A stretch of DNA of 64,000 bases from Axinella damicornis (Eukaryota > Porifera > Demospongiae > Axinellida > Axinellidae). Below are positions 12,265 through 23,900 of the stretch, one piece after another; positions within the stretch are counted from its first letter, which is position 1; each line of letters opens with the position of its first letter. The position numbers and the translations under genes are program-made. The notes under the pieces are model-generated. The model worked only from the letters and a program-made list of their open reading frames with translations, did not search any database and had not been told where the DNA came from. The stretch covers positions 10,178,038 to 10,242,037 of the forward strand of contig OZ007517.1 in the NCBI GenBank assembly GCA_963931865.1, read 5' to 3'.

Positions 12265-12597
12265 CATATACATCCACACTCCTTCCTTGCGTCCTGGCTT
12301 CAAGGATGTACTGCTGCAGCTGATGGAGCCCGAGTCCATAGTGTTGGATATACTGTTATATAGTATTATGTTGTTGTTGTGTACATGTACTTGAGGGATT
12401 TTTGTGCAACCCTTTCTCTTTGTTTGAGATAACCTGACAAAGGTCTGACCACCGACCAGCTAGCAGCGGTACTGGGAGCTCCCGTGAGGGCTGGAGAGAG
12501 GATGTACAGGGATTTACAGTGGAAATACTTCACACCAGACGAGGACGAGGGCTCGATCCGTATAGCTGCAGCTACTTTTGTGATACAGTCAGACTAG
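12265..12597 (+). pseudogene. Kinase C-terminus-like fragment on the plus strand
   Basis: At about 12275-12335 the plus strand reads TPSLRPGFKDVLLQLMEPES, which resembles the RPSFKDV helix at the end of tyrosine kinase domains, including the neighbouring kinase on the other strand. At about 12445-12597 a second open segment (LTTDQLAAVLGAPVRAGERM onward) ends at a TAG and could follow an acceptor at 12444. The donor of the first piece does not match the phase of the second. No N-lobe or catalytic loop is visible on this strand, so it is most likely a gene relic. The similarity could also be chance. Confidence 0.3.
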
Positions 12598-12882
12598 TGT
12601 ATGTATAGCTATACGAGGACTAGACATTAACGATTGACAATTAATGTTACAATGCAACTGCAGTTGTGGAGATATTATACATAAATTCTAATGTCAATCA
12701 GTGGGTAACTACAGTGTAAATATACCACTATAATACCACTGCATGATGTCTTCAGCATAAAGCAAGCTAATGATAACTGCATGTCACAACTGATCTCTTC
12801 AATGTTGAGTGTGTGCTTGTGTTATAGTAATTTCTGTTGGTATGTGCCGAACTCTGGAGTACACATCTCCATCACCTGTCCC

Positions 12883-15800
12883 TCATGCATGGGCTGGTGT
12901 ATGTGCCATATCTGAGATATTGCAGTACACATATTCTCCCTCATGTGGCTTTTGTGGGATGTGGGGGTGTTGGGTTGGGGAATCTTGCTGAAGCAACACT
13001 GTTATGACATCCTTGAAAGACGGTCGAGAGTGGCGATCCAGCTGCCTGCAAGTATAAGGTATTGCCAAAGGTATGAATGTCTAGTTAACTTCCTCATAAG
13101 TGCAATTGCAGAGTTGAGACAACTTAATACTTAGACTGACCAGCAATCTGTCATCAGTTGGTAGATTCTTCCTTGGCATCCAGGTGGAGGAGCATCTTGA
13201 TAGCCAGACTGTATCTTGTCCAGAACCTGTAGCCAGACGGTAACAATGAATTGTTGCAACATGCATGGATAGATTTGTGGCTTACATTAGCAGTGGGTAT
13301 GTTCTCATAAGGATCCCGCCCCAGGCTCCAGATCTCATACAGCAGGCAGCCATAGCTCCAAACATCACTGGCAGTGGAATACTTCCTTTCAGTAATGGCT
13401 TCTGGGGCTGTCCACTTCACAGGCACGAGGACACTTGTTGATATGTAGTAGGTACCATCAAACTTCCTTAGATCCCGAGACATACCAAAATCAGCAATCT
13501 GTGAAATTAAAGAAGGTTCAAATATAAAGTGTACATGTGCAAAAAAGCTCTACCTTGCAAGTCCTCCCAGCAGTAACCAAGATGTTCCTTGCAGCTAAAT
13601 CTCGGTGGATAAAGTCCGTGCTTGAAAGGTATTGCATTCCCATGGCAACATCCCTTGAGAAGCTGTGAAGCTGGATCGGTAGGTCATTGTCCCAGGAGGA
13701 GCTAGAACTGTGGAGGATTTAGTCCAAGCATGCAATAAACAGTACGTACAGTGTTCTGGCAATCATGATAAGTGAGCCGTTACTCTTACGCATAGTTCGA
13801 TTTCAGGTATTTCTTGAGGTCGCCACTATGGCAGATTTCTAGCACCAGTATCACCTGTGTAACAATGTTAACAATAGCCATGGACAATTGGACATACAGA
13901 TACAGCTTAGCCATGCACTCAAAGCATGCAGCTTGTAGTTACCGGTAAACGTGCGGTTGGGGGGGGGGGGGAGATGCTAAGGCATGGTTTGAATGTCATA
14001 GCAGGCTACTTCACATAGCCACAATTTAGGAGAACAATTCCCCATTCCTAGGGCTGGCCTTCTATGCCTCCAGCTATATTCACATACAGTGTCGACTTAA
14101 CATGACCACAATAATTATTATGGACTTAACAGTTGCATGCAAACAAAAGAGGCTAGGCTTGAACCGGACAGTTGGTGATGTGACATACCTATGCAGCTAG
14201 CGTTTCCTATCTGTGGGGCTGACTCATGCTCAAGCTTAGTATCCATTTAGAAGCATTCCTCATGCAGATTTTACCAAGTCAGGTTGTGCTACCACTCCGT
14301 AGGATTGGAGGACATTGGGGTGCCTGAACTGAGCCATGATGGCCGCCTCCTGCAGCAGTTTGACCCTTTCCTCCTGGGAGGCACCAGGTTTCACTGACTT
14401 CAGTGCGACCTCAAAGATCATCCCGTTTGGATCATTCCAGATGCCCAGATTCACAACTCCAAAGTGGCCTTTACCCAGTGGATGTGTGACCCTATAGAGT
14501 TTGACAACCTCATATAATAAGCCTATACCCTCTTAAGATATTGCATCTGCTACTGGTTAACATACTCAATCATTTCCCTGGGGATAAATTGCAGTTTGTT
14601 TTCTTTCAACTGAACATAAAGATCATCCTCCATTGAAGCTGGATCCCTGTATGGCTACATGGACATGATTGTGATCATCAAGACGGTGCTTATCCCTTAA
14701 TGAGAGAACAGCTTGCATTGGTAGGAGGCTAACCATGGCAGCATTTTCATAAAACTGGTTGGTGCACATTTTGCCTGCAAATCTTGTCATCATCACTACT
14801 GAGCCGTCTGTGCATGTGTGGGACACAAGCTGGACTTAGATCATACACGTGTACATGCATGTCATAACTTCCACTTACCTGCAGGAACACTGTCATTAAT
14901 GTCTGCTTTGTGGCGTGTGCATTTGCACCACTTTCTACACAACAGACAAGAAAGTAATCCTGCACACAAAAACAGTAAAATGACAGCTCCTCCAACTCCA
15001 GAGCCCACACCCCAAACAATGGGATTGGGACCACTGAATGCAGCATTTGATGGTGTTGGTCGGACCAGGTGGCTGGTTAGGTCAATAATTAACCGAATGT
15101 CTGGCCTGGAAATGCTTGCAGTGGTCATCGATGTGAATGTGCTGTCTGCAAATTGTGTAGTCGGGTTGATTAGGTGTGTTGATGCAGCTTCCAGTTGAAG
15201 TTGATTTGACAGAAGTAAGAGAGTAGCAAGTATGATATTAAAATTCATCTCACACAGTAAATGGTAGCTACTAGCACACTAGACTAAATTAGTGTGGACG
15301 TGGCTCACCTGCACCACAGTTACTGCCACTGAAGCCTTCCAGGCAAACTCTGTTTCCTTGTCCGTCACAGGTATAGTGCCCCATTTCATTGTCTTGTGCC
15401 ATGCAAAATGTGCTACAGTCATCTGTGTAATAGTTCTCAGCACAATCCACGTCGAAACGGAGTGTAATTCTAGCATAACCATTGTTACCTCTGAAGGTTC
15501 TTCGACTGAACCTTCTTTGAACTTGCAGCATGGCATTAATGGTGAAGGTGTCCACCAGGTCATCAGGACTGGAGTCATCAATGTCGATGACCTGGATGTC
15601 AATCTGCACTTCATCCTATATGTATATAGTGTATGCAGATGTGCACTGTCATATAGCTACAGCTGCACGGTGGAGCATGCAAAAGTGGAGCATGCAACCT
15701 ACCAGCCATGGACCCCGTGACTCAATGATGAACTCAAGATCTCTGAACTGATTGTCATGATAGAAAGCGTCGTTGCTGGGTATTATAGCACTGCCTGTGT

Positions 15801-16215
15801 GGACACCACTGGTAGGTGATGGGCGGAGACTGAAGCGGAGTTGGTTGTCGCACTCATCAACTTGTTCACAGTCATTATCGCAGCAGCTACCATTCCTCGT
15901 AACTGCTTGATTCCCAGGGTTGGAGTACGAAAAGATACGCATATCAAGTGTGTAGTCACCCCTGACACCGACCTGATGTTATGAATGGCAGGTTGTTGTA
16001 TTAGATACAGCTTGCAGCATGTATACGATGTTTATAATTATAGCTTAACAGGCATTTACATTAATGCATGCACATTCTACAACTAAAGGTGTATCACAGC
16101 CCTAACATTATTTGTGAACCAGCTGATCATGGATGTCACAATATCTCAACAAGCTAGTATAGAGGATTATGACATACCAGAGACAGAATCCACAGAGCAG
16201 CAGCAAAGACAGCAT
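12883..16215 (-). CDS. Receptor tyrosine kinase with Notch-ligand-like MNNL and DSL ectodomain
   Basis: Twelve exons join in consistent phase: 16178-16215, 15703-15961, 15309-15615, 14879-15145, 14734-14774, 14562-14654, 14275-14508, 13790-13854, 13554-13707, 13286-13498, 13141-13226 and 12883-13045, about 639 residues. Residues 1-13 are a signal peptide (MLSLLLLCGFC). Residues 14-150 resemble the MNNL/C2 region of Delta and Jagged (GSCCDNDC, then DSSPDDLVDTFTI). Residues 152-201 are a DSL domain (CAENYYTDDCSTFC, MGHYTC, CLEGFSGSNC). No EGF repeats follow. A transmembrane helix lies near 250-275. The kinase has LGKGHFG, VALK, the alpha-C Glu in LLQEAA, HRDLAARN, DFG, a YY activation loop, VPVKWTAPE and RPSFKDV, so it looks active. 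The juxtamembrane segment has YENA and the tail has EYVYCNI, possible SH2 sites. The acceptor of the transmembrane exon could lie upstream, at about 15195. It likely acts as a plasma-membrane receptor; the ligand is unknown. Confidence 0.9.
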
Positions 16216-17310
16216 GGTTCCTTCCCCACATCTTATAAATCAAGGAATGTTAGCTGATCTACAGCTAAAGTATCAGCTAAAATGTACTATAATAGAGCCT
16301 GCCAAGTACAGCTACCTGCATACTGGCAGCTAGAGACTTTGTGTCAAAGGCATTCACATTTTCTGACAAAATTCTACCGCCATATATAGAGGTTGTTGAT
16401 AAGTGGCACAATTCTCACTGAGAAGGTAAGGCACTGATTTGCTAAATTTCACACAAGACATTTCCAAATGATCTTGCTTCATGTGCACAATGTCATATCA
16501 TGCAATTAGCATTCTGGCTGACAATAACTATAGAATGTGATTAATTTGTCAACTGAATATTAATATTCCTCTCTGAAATGTAGCCTGCCCGACCAATGTA
16601 GTACACATGAAATAATCAGGAAGTGAAGACCATAACAGAACATGAAAATACAAGATTCTGTAACTTTCAAAAATATGTAGCCAGGATTGTTCTGCAGCAA
16701 TCAAATCGTTTCATGAATGGCTATGTTGAGAATGTTGTCCTATAATTCTCAGCATTCTCAAAATCAGCCTCCAGCACATAATCAGCCTATGATCAAACTC
16801 CAGAAGAGATGTGCAGATATCTCAGAAATTGGGACAAGAGTGGGGATCAGGGTGCCTGGATACAACCACAAGATGTAACCAGTGTCATAAATTTTGGAGA
16901 CCATTTCCCACGTACAATGGGGACTCATTGGCAAAGTGGGAACCCCTCATGTTTTTGCTTAGGATGGGTTACAAAGGATGACACTCGCCATATATGTAGT
17001 CAAACCTGCGACAGGGGTAAGATGTCGGGGGGGGGGGGGGGGGGGGGGGGTCATGCATTATGCACATTAGTTACTGGGTCAAGATGTGTGTGGTTCGAAA
17101 CAATCAACAGCTGGAGTATAGTGCGTCGAACAATCAAATTACTGCACAAATAGATCTACGTATAAATTAATAGCCTAAGGCATGCAAAAATGTATGGGGT
17201 GTGAATTGCCTCATCCGCATAGCAACTAATAATGTTAAGTACAAGTGTATGTGTAAAACGTCTTCTCTACATGGCCTATGCTTCTCGATCCTGAATCATG
17301 TTTTAAGCTT
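16216..17310. other. Gene-free interval with a G homopolymer
   Basis: I see no exon with a consistent frame and splice sites here. There is a run of about 22 G at 17029-17050. The interval is the likely upstream region of the DSL-domain kinase; no promoter motif stands out. Confidence 0.5.
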
Positions 17311-17314
17311 TTAA

Positions 17315-17471
17315 GGTAGCATTATACCTTTACCGTTAGGGTACCTTTAACCGTCGGGGCCAGTTAGGGTACCTTTAACCGTCGGGGCCCGTTAGGGTAC
17401 CTTCAACCATCGGGCCCCGACGGTTATCAATAATAATAAAGGTACCCTAACGGTAAAGGTATAATGCTACC
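17315..17471. mobile_element. 157-bp fold-back element inserted at TTAA
   Basis: The ends are GGTAGCATTATACCTTTACC and its exact inverse. TTAA occurs on both sides (17311-17314 and 17472-17475). The paralogous sequence near 12055 reads GCTTTTAAGTGTTGATT without the element, so it shows the empty site with a single TTAA. TTAA duplication is typical of piggyBac-like and Kolobok transposons. The inside repeats TTAGGGTACCTTTAACCG three times. No coding capacity. Confidence 0.9.
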
Positions 17472-17475
17472 TTAA

Positions 17476-17830
17476 GTGTTGATTAGATTCATGATTTGCA
17501 CCTTAACTTTATTTCTTAATCTGGTTAATTTTGTTAAAGCTGATCTTTGAACCCCAGCACATTCTCTAGACAATAACTAGGGAGGACCTTCTGACATAAA
17601 GCTCACACGTGCATTCCAAGATCCCATAGTTAGAGTGCCTCGGAATAATAGCATCACCCTCTCTTTTAATTGGTGTGCATGAATCTCCTGCATGTGTTGG
17701 TCTGAACAAAGATCTTGTCTCCTCTACGTGCTCACAGTGCTGACATAGTCCTTTAACTCCACTCATGTATGCAACTCTGTTGCTCTTCCCAACTAAGTTC
17801 TCAATCAAAGGTAGCCTGGCTGGATGGACT
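17476..17830 (-). other. Downstream sequence duplicated from the 12-kb region; possible coding remnant
   Basis: It continues the block that matches 12065-12255. On the minus strand an 80-codon frame at 17566-17808 (starting MIENLVGKSNRVAYMSGVKG) looks protein-like and has several cysteines. It has no recognised domain, and the paralogous copy near 12.2 kb diverges in this part. I cannot say whether it is or was coding. Confidence 0.25.
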
Positions 17831-17958
17831 CTAGTATTATGCAGGTGATTATGTTTTCTGCAAATGCACTAATGTTAGCCATACCTTTCAAACAGGTATA
17901 CTAGAACGGCACACAATACAGGGTAAAAAAAGTCTCACATGACAGCAGTCGTAACTAT

Positions 17959-20900
17959 CTAATTAGGTATGGGTTCATAAATCCCATCAACAGTTTCATA
18001 AGCACCATCTTCACCCTCCCTCATCTCCTGTCCTTCAAACACTCCGTAAGCTAAACACTGGCTCACAGAGACGTCTCCTCTTCCTTTTGCTTGATGCGTA
18101 CCAAGTGTTCCATATGCCATACATTCTGCCATTGGAATACTCTTGATCTCAGAGGCTCCTCCAGACACGACACCTGCACCTTGCCTGCAAGTTATCAAGA
18201 CACTGTATGTCAAACTCCATTTTCAGTCTCTCTACATTATGTAATGCATATCAGCTGCAAGAAAGGCTCCAGTTTGTCATGAGGCCAGTATTCGTTGGTC
18301 ATCAGAAAGTCTCCTCTATAGTTCTAGGACAATGTTGTGGGTAATTTTATCAATATATGTATAATGTCGACATTCTTTGAGCTATATACGTACGTTATAA
18401 GCGCATGTGGCGTGCAGTCCTGTCACAGTTACTATGTAGCTAGCACCAAATTAATCACCAAACTTATAATCCATTAATTTATGGTTCAGTTGAATTCCTG
18501 CATGACCAGACTGCTACAGAAACACTGGTGTTCCTTACCTGTCTTCCTTACGCAAGTCAAACTGGGCTTGACGGCTCCTTGTTACAACAACCACTATGAT
18601 GACGACACTGACGGAGATAATAGCGACACTACCCACGGCTGCACCAGCAACTGCACCAGCAATAGCACCAACACTGCTGCTGTCAGGAGGAGCTGTAGTG
18701 CTTTCAGGAGGAGTGGTGGTGCTGTCAGGAGGAGCTGTAGTGCTTTCAGGAGTAACTGCATTGGTTTCAGGGGATGTCACAAATACAGAATTCATCATCA
18801 AACTATTCACACCAACAGATATCTGATTGTTGCCACAGTTAGTGATGAGAGAGAGAGAAATTGAATCCACAGAAAAATTTGGGGACCAGCTGGGATTCGA
18901 ACCCACTGGGCCCACGGCAGAGGAGCAGCACACAAGCTATTCAATTCTCTCTCTCTCATCACTAACTATGGCAACAAAAGCACAAGCCTACTGACTCTTC
19001 AGTAATTAACGGCATCTTCACAGATATCTGCTTGTCTGGCACAGGTGACCTAAGCAATGTGATGCTATCTTTTGTGTAAAAAAAGGACTCTTTGGTGTTT
19101 TGACGGTGTACAACACAGTGGACACAGTCTTCCTTCCTTCCTTCCTTTGCACGAATGAATAGCTATTCCTGTAGCTAGGGTGAACATCTGCTAGTCCTTC
19201 CTGCATGACTACGGATCCATGGAGCCAAGAGTGTTCAAATACTGCAGCACAGTTATCCAGCTGGGGTCTTATAGTTATTCCCTATAGTTCCAGTTATAGC
19301 CATGATGTTAAGGTCACCTGGCACATAAACCATATAGTGTTAGAGCAAATTACATAATTGCCAAGCGGGAAGCAAGGCAACTAATCGTGCATTGTGGATG
19401 TCGAATCTGGGCTACTATATTTGTCCTGTAACGCAATGGAATGCAATTATTGTGGCCCCACACGTAAATTACGCGTTGGACCCCCGCTGTATGAGAAGTA
19501 CCTACAGATACATTTGGCCTACCGTAAACAATGTTGAAATGGAGATGTGGTTTTGTTCGATAATTTGTGAAAACCTCGCTTTTCACAGCTGTTCATAGCA
19601 CACGTTTGATAACATGTACAGCATGACAGAGTTAACATGGAAGTGTTACCAGCCTCCTTTTTGATTTTTCATATGGCGCCTAGGAATGAAGCTACTCAAA
19701 TACCACACAAACATACAACCACACACACACACTTGTAATACTTAAGGCTGCGTTCCTTGATCGGCATCGGTACCAATTTTAGCGTTATTGGAATCGGATT
19801 GATCAATCACGAAGCAACCGATAGTCATGTGACACAGCACAGCTACCTGGCAGGGTATACATACTAGTTACCTAGCCTGTTTTGTACATAGCTACTGGCT
19901 CTATCAAGAACGACAACAGAACGATTTGGTGCATTTACGCATCTGCAAAGGTGACAACTCCAAAGCAAGATTTGTGGTGAAAGGAATACAAGGGGTGGGA
20001 ATGCACTGAAGTCATTCAACACTGCAAACTTGTGTAGATGGAAAATATGAAGTTAGTGGTGTCTGAAAATGAAAGACAGACAGACAGCAAGCTCAGTCTT
20101 CAATGATATTGGATATCGGCTTAAACTATAGTATCGGTACCACCTTATTATCGGCAGGACATAACTTTGAATTATCAGAACCAGGATCGGCTTCTAATAT
20201 CGGTGCAGCCTTACTTTTCATCAAGCAAGAGTAAATGTACTTACTGAACACTTGAGACACTTCACTATCATTGAAGGATGTAGGCTGCAAAAAAAAGAAG
20301 AAGAATCGATATCAGCTAGTTCATTACGATTTCTGCAGTTTATCTGTCAGCAATGGAAGTTAGGGGTTAGATGGGCAAGACTTCATGACTGTTGACCTGT
20401 GCGACCTTAGTACTTACCTACAGACCTCGATCTAACATGTCAAGTAAAGTATGCGGCATCTTTCAGAAGACACTACATCTGTATCCAGTGTTAACGCTCT
20501 TTGTCAGAGCCGATATCGAGCCCTTCCCTCCCTTCCCCTCTCCCTGTTTCTACATGTACCTGCCATTCATTTCCCTTCCCCTTCCTCTTCCCCCTCACCT
20601 CTCCTCCTCCTCTCTCCTTCTCCTCTCCTCCTCCTCTTCCTCCCCCCTCCCTCCCTCCCTCCCTCCCTCCCTCCCTCCCTCCCCTTACCTCATTCCCTCC
20701 CCTTCCCTCCCTCCTCCCTCCCTCCATCTCACCCAAACTCACTATCTGACTGGAGTAGGCCCTTGTGAAGAACACATAACTCTGGTCTGAACTCAGACGG
20801 ACATTCTCAAATGTCATGCCATTCAGTATGGAGATCTGACCATCCCCGACCAAGAACGGAGCCTGGCTCTCCCCCACTCGCAGTAAGGCAGCTGCTGCAT

Positions 20901-23900
20901 AGTAGTTAGTCTGACTCTGGGTAGCTGGAAGGAGCATGTTGTCCGGTACCTCAGTCCTGGTGTTTATCTCCCTACTACCAGTACGCACGACAACTACCTT
21001 GTAATGACTGCAGGTGTATTTGTGCATGGGTGTGTGTGTATTGTATGTTTGTGTTTGGTATGTGTGAATGTGCGTGTACATGTGTGTGAGGGAGAGACGG
21101 AGGGATGGAGGGAGAGGCAAGGTGTATGTCTAGGCAGAGGACAGTTCACACATTGTAACAAACCACTCCTGGTGGTTGTGGTGACAGATTCACAGCCAAC
21201 CTGATAGGTCCATAGGTAGCTGGGAGTCGGATTGTCAGGTTGAAGACACCTTGCTCAGGTGATGGAAGCGTTTGACTGATCATAGGCGGGAACACTGCAG
21301 AGGTACACACAGACGCACACAGGGCTCACACCAGAATGCAGACTGGAACGTATTAATGGCAGTCCCGAGTTGGGTACCAGAAGAGTATTGTACATAGCAC
21401 CCTGGTCTCGATGGAGCTTTGTTCAATTCAGTAAGGTTGGTGCGCCTATTCCAAGGTAGTGATAATTATTATTGCACACAGATCCTCAAAAAGCCCATTT
21501 CTGCTTGTCAAGAGTTTATGATGACATCACCGTCATTGCAACGGAGAAGGAAGACTGTGTAATGGTCAAATTTTGAAACAGGCAGAATCTCCCGCATGTA
21601 CTAAAAATAGCACAATGTATCTTATTGTACATTGAACTTGCATAGAGAGAGAAAAAAAGACCATGTGAGCTCAACTGAAGCTTCGTCATGTACTTGTAGC
21701 AAGTTGTTAGCTGATATCTGAAGTCTCCTGCACGGAGCAGTTCTTGACCTCTATTGATGCGAAGACTTCGTTTTGCGTTGGTACCGAAGCCTGACAGTTC
21801 AAGATGTCGAGATCAACCGTGGGCTAGTGCTTGGTCAACATTGTTAGAAGGGAGTAGCATTGGTCCGGTTAAACCAGTATGTGTAGCTACATTTTCAACA
21901 TAAAATATTTAGCGACAACGGCAGCTCTTTTCTGAGGTTCTGTTGATATTTAGCTACAATGTGACCGGATGTGGTATTTTAGTACACATGAAAGATTCTG
22001 CTTTCACCACTGGAGAGAATACGAACTTACATGCTCTGTCGCAATGATGATGATGTCATCATGCGCTCTTGGCTTAATTGTGGGGGGTATGGGTACAAGA
22101 CTAGCTCGAGGGCTGCATTCACAAGATGAGCGAGGGTAAAACTATTGCGCTGGCCACATTCCCAGGCCTTCGATACCTCCAGTTTTTGATCGCTTTTCAA
22201 TATAAAAATATGGAGGGGGAAGGCCTGGGAGATTTGGTCACGCATGCAATGCCAGGAGGACAGAAGTTAGATGGTGCCCAGTGAAGGTCCATCCTAGGGC
22301 TAGGCTGATTGTAAGACACGACAGTATCCATTACTCATGATGTCGGGATGGGGTCAACATGAAATGTGAATTATTGCAGCTGGATACTGCCCCCTATGTG
22401 TCTACTCTCTGTCTGCCTGACGTCAGGTATGAGCCCCTACAGATATAATTCTAACATGTTAATAAACCAACCTCCAAAAGAGGTTGTGCTCGTAGTAGCA
22501 GCAACATCGCCTGGTCCAGCTCCATTAAAGGCATTCACACGGACATTGTATGTGGTCCCAGGAGTCAAACTATCCCGTGTGTACTCATTGTCATCAGCAG
22601 GTACTGTTTGGCACAAATTTGAAATACACACCTGTAGATGGAAGGAAGGAGGGGGAGGGAGGGAGGGAGGGAGGGAGGGAGGGAGGGAAGGAGGGAGGGA
22701 AGGAGACCATTTTTGGTAACTATGACTCCACCCAATCAGCAATGCCCATTCTAGCCATGCAAAACCTACAGCAAAAAGCTGAACAGATAGAGCAAAATGT
22801 TCAGTTCAGCAACACAAAATGGCACTCAGGGGCTATCCATTCAGTGTTCATGCAATACAATTTCGGTACACATAAGCATAACACACTCCACTCAACTAAC
22901 CACGTAAGTAGCAATGATTCCCCTTGGACTGGCGGGAGCGGTCCAGCTCACTGTGAGGCTGACGTGGAAGATCCCGACTTGTAGATTCTGAGGCACAGAG
23001 GGGGCTGCACGTCGGAGACAAAAGGTAAATATATAGTTGTGCTCCGTCATGTAACAATTCTTTCATCCAAAACTGTTCATAGTCTGCAGTGCAAAATTCA
23101 TACCACAGATTGAAAAAGAGCTTGCAATCGATTCCAGCAAGCACAAGTGCAGGAAAGGTCCAACTTTACAGTTACCATCACATGACCTGGTGATGCATAT
23201 TTTCCCTTGCCACTGGCGCATTCAATTTTTGTCTGTATGCTCAGCGACGAAAATTAAATAATATTCTACATTCCCGATCTACAGTATACGCCAAAATTAT
23301 TCAAACTGTTCAGTGACTCACGGGTCTGTGCAGATGTTGCAGTGAAATCATCCACCACCTGCACCACCAACCCATTCCCAAAGTTAGAAAACACTTGGAA
23401 TACGTAATCGTAGAAGGGTTGGAGATCATCGCCCATCACTGTGGCAGACGTCGCTGAGCCGGGGACAGGGATGCGGCCAGAGATTGTATTTGCCTGTCTC
23501 TTCTTCCTCCCACTGCTCTGCCCCGCTCGGTTGGTTGCAGTGTACCTCACAGTGGAGTTCACCACGAGCTCTACACCACCTGGAGCCGGCCATGAGATAG
23601 TGATACTGTTTGATTCCACAGTGGGGACCATTGGGTTTGGTGGAGGATCGTAGACTACTGTTGAGCAGAGAGACAAGAAGGTGATAGGATGACACAATGT
23701 AACACTGTACAGCTAACCTTTTACTCACTCCACAGGCTCAAAGGTCGTTTGGAGTACAATCACTCCAAATGCACTCAAGCCCACTCTCCTACTCGCTCCG
23801 AGTACACTCAACTGACCCAGAGCATGCTCAACTCACTCAGAGTACATTCAATTCACTCCGAGTTACTCAACTCATTCATAGTACACTAAACTCACCCCGA

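Noticed and set aside
18860..18935. A tRNA gene on the minus strand
   Set aside because: Only the T-arm/B-box half fits; no matching 5' acceptor stem, D arm or anticodon arm is present.
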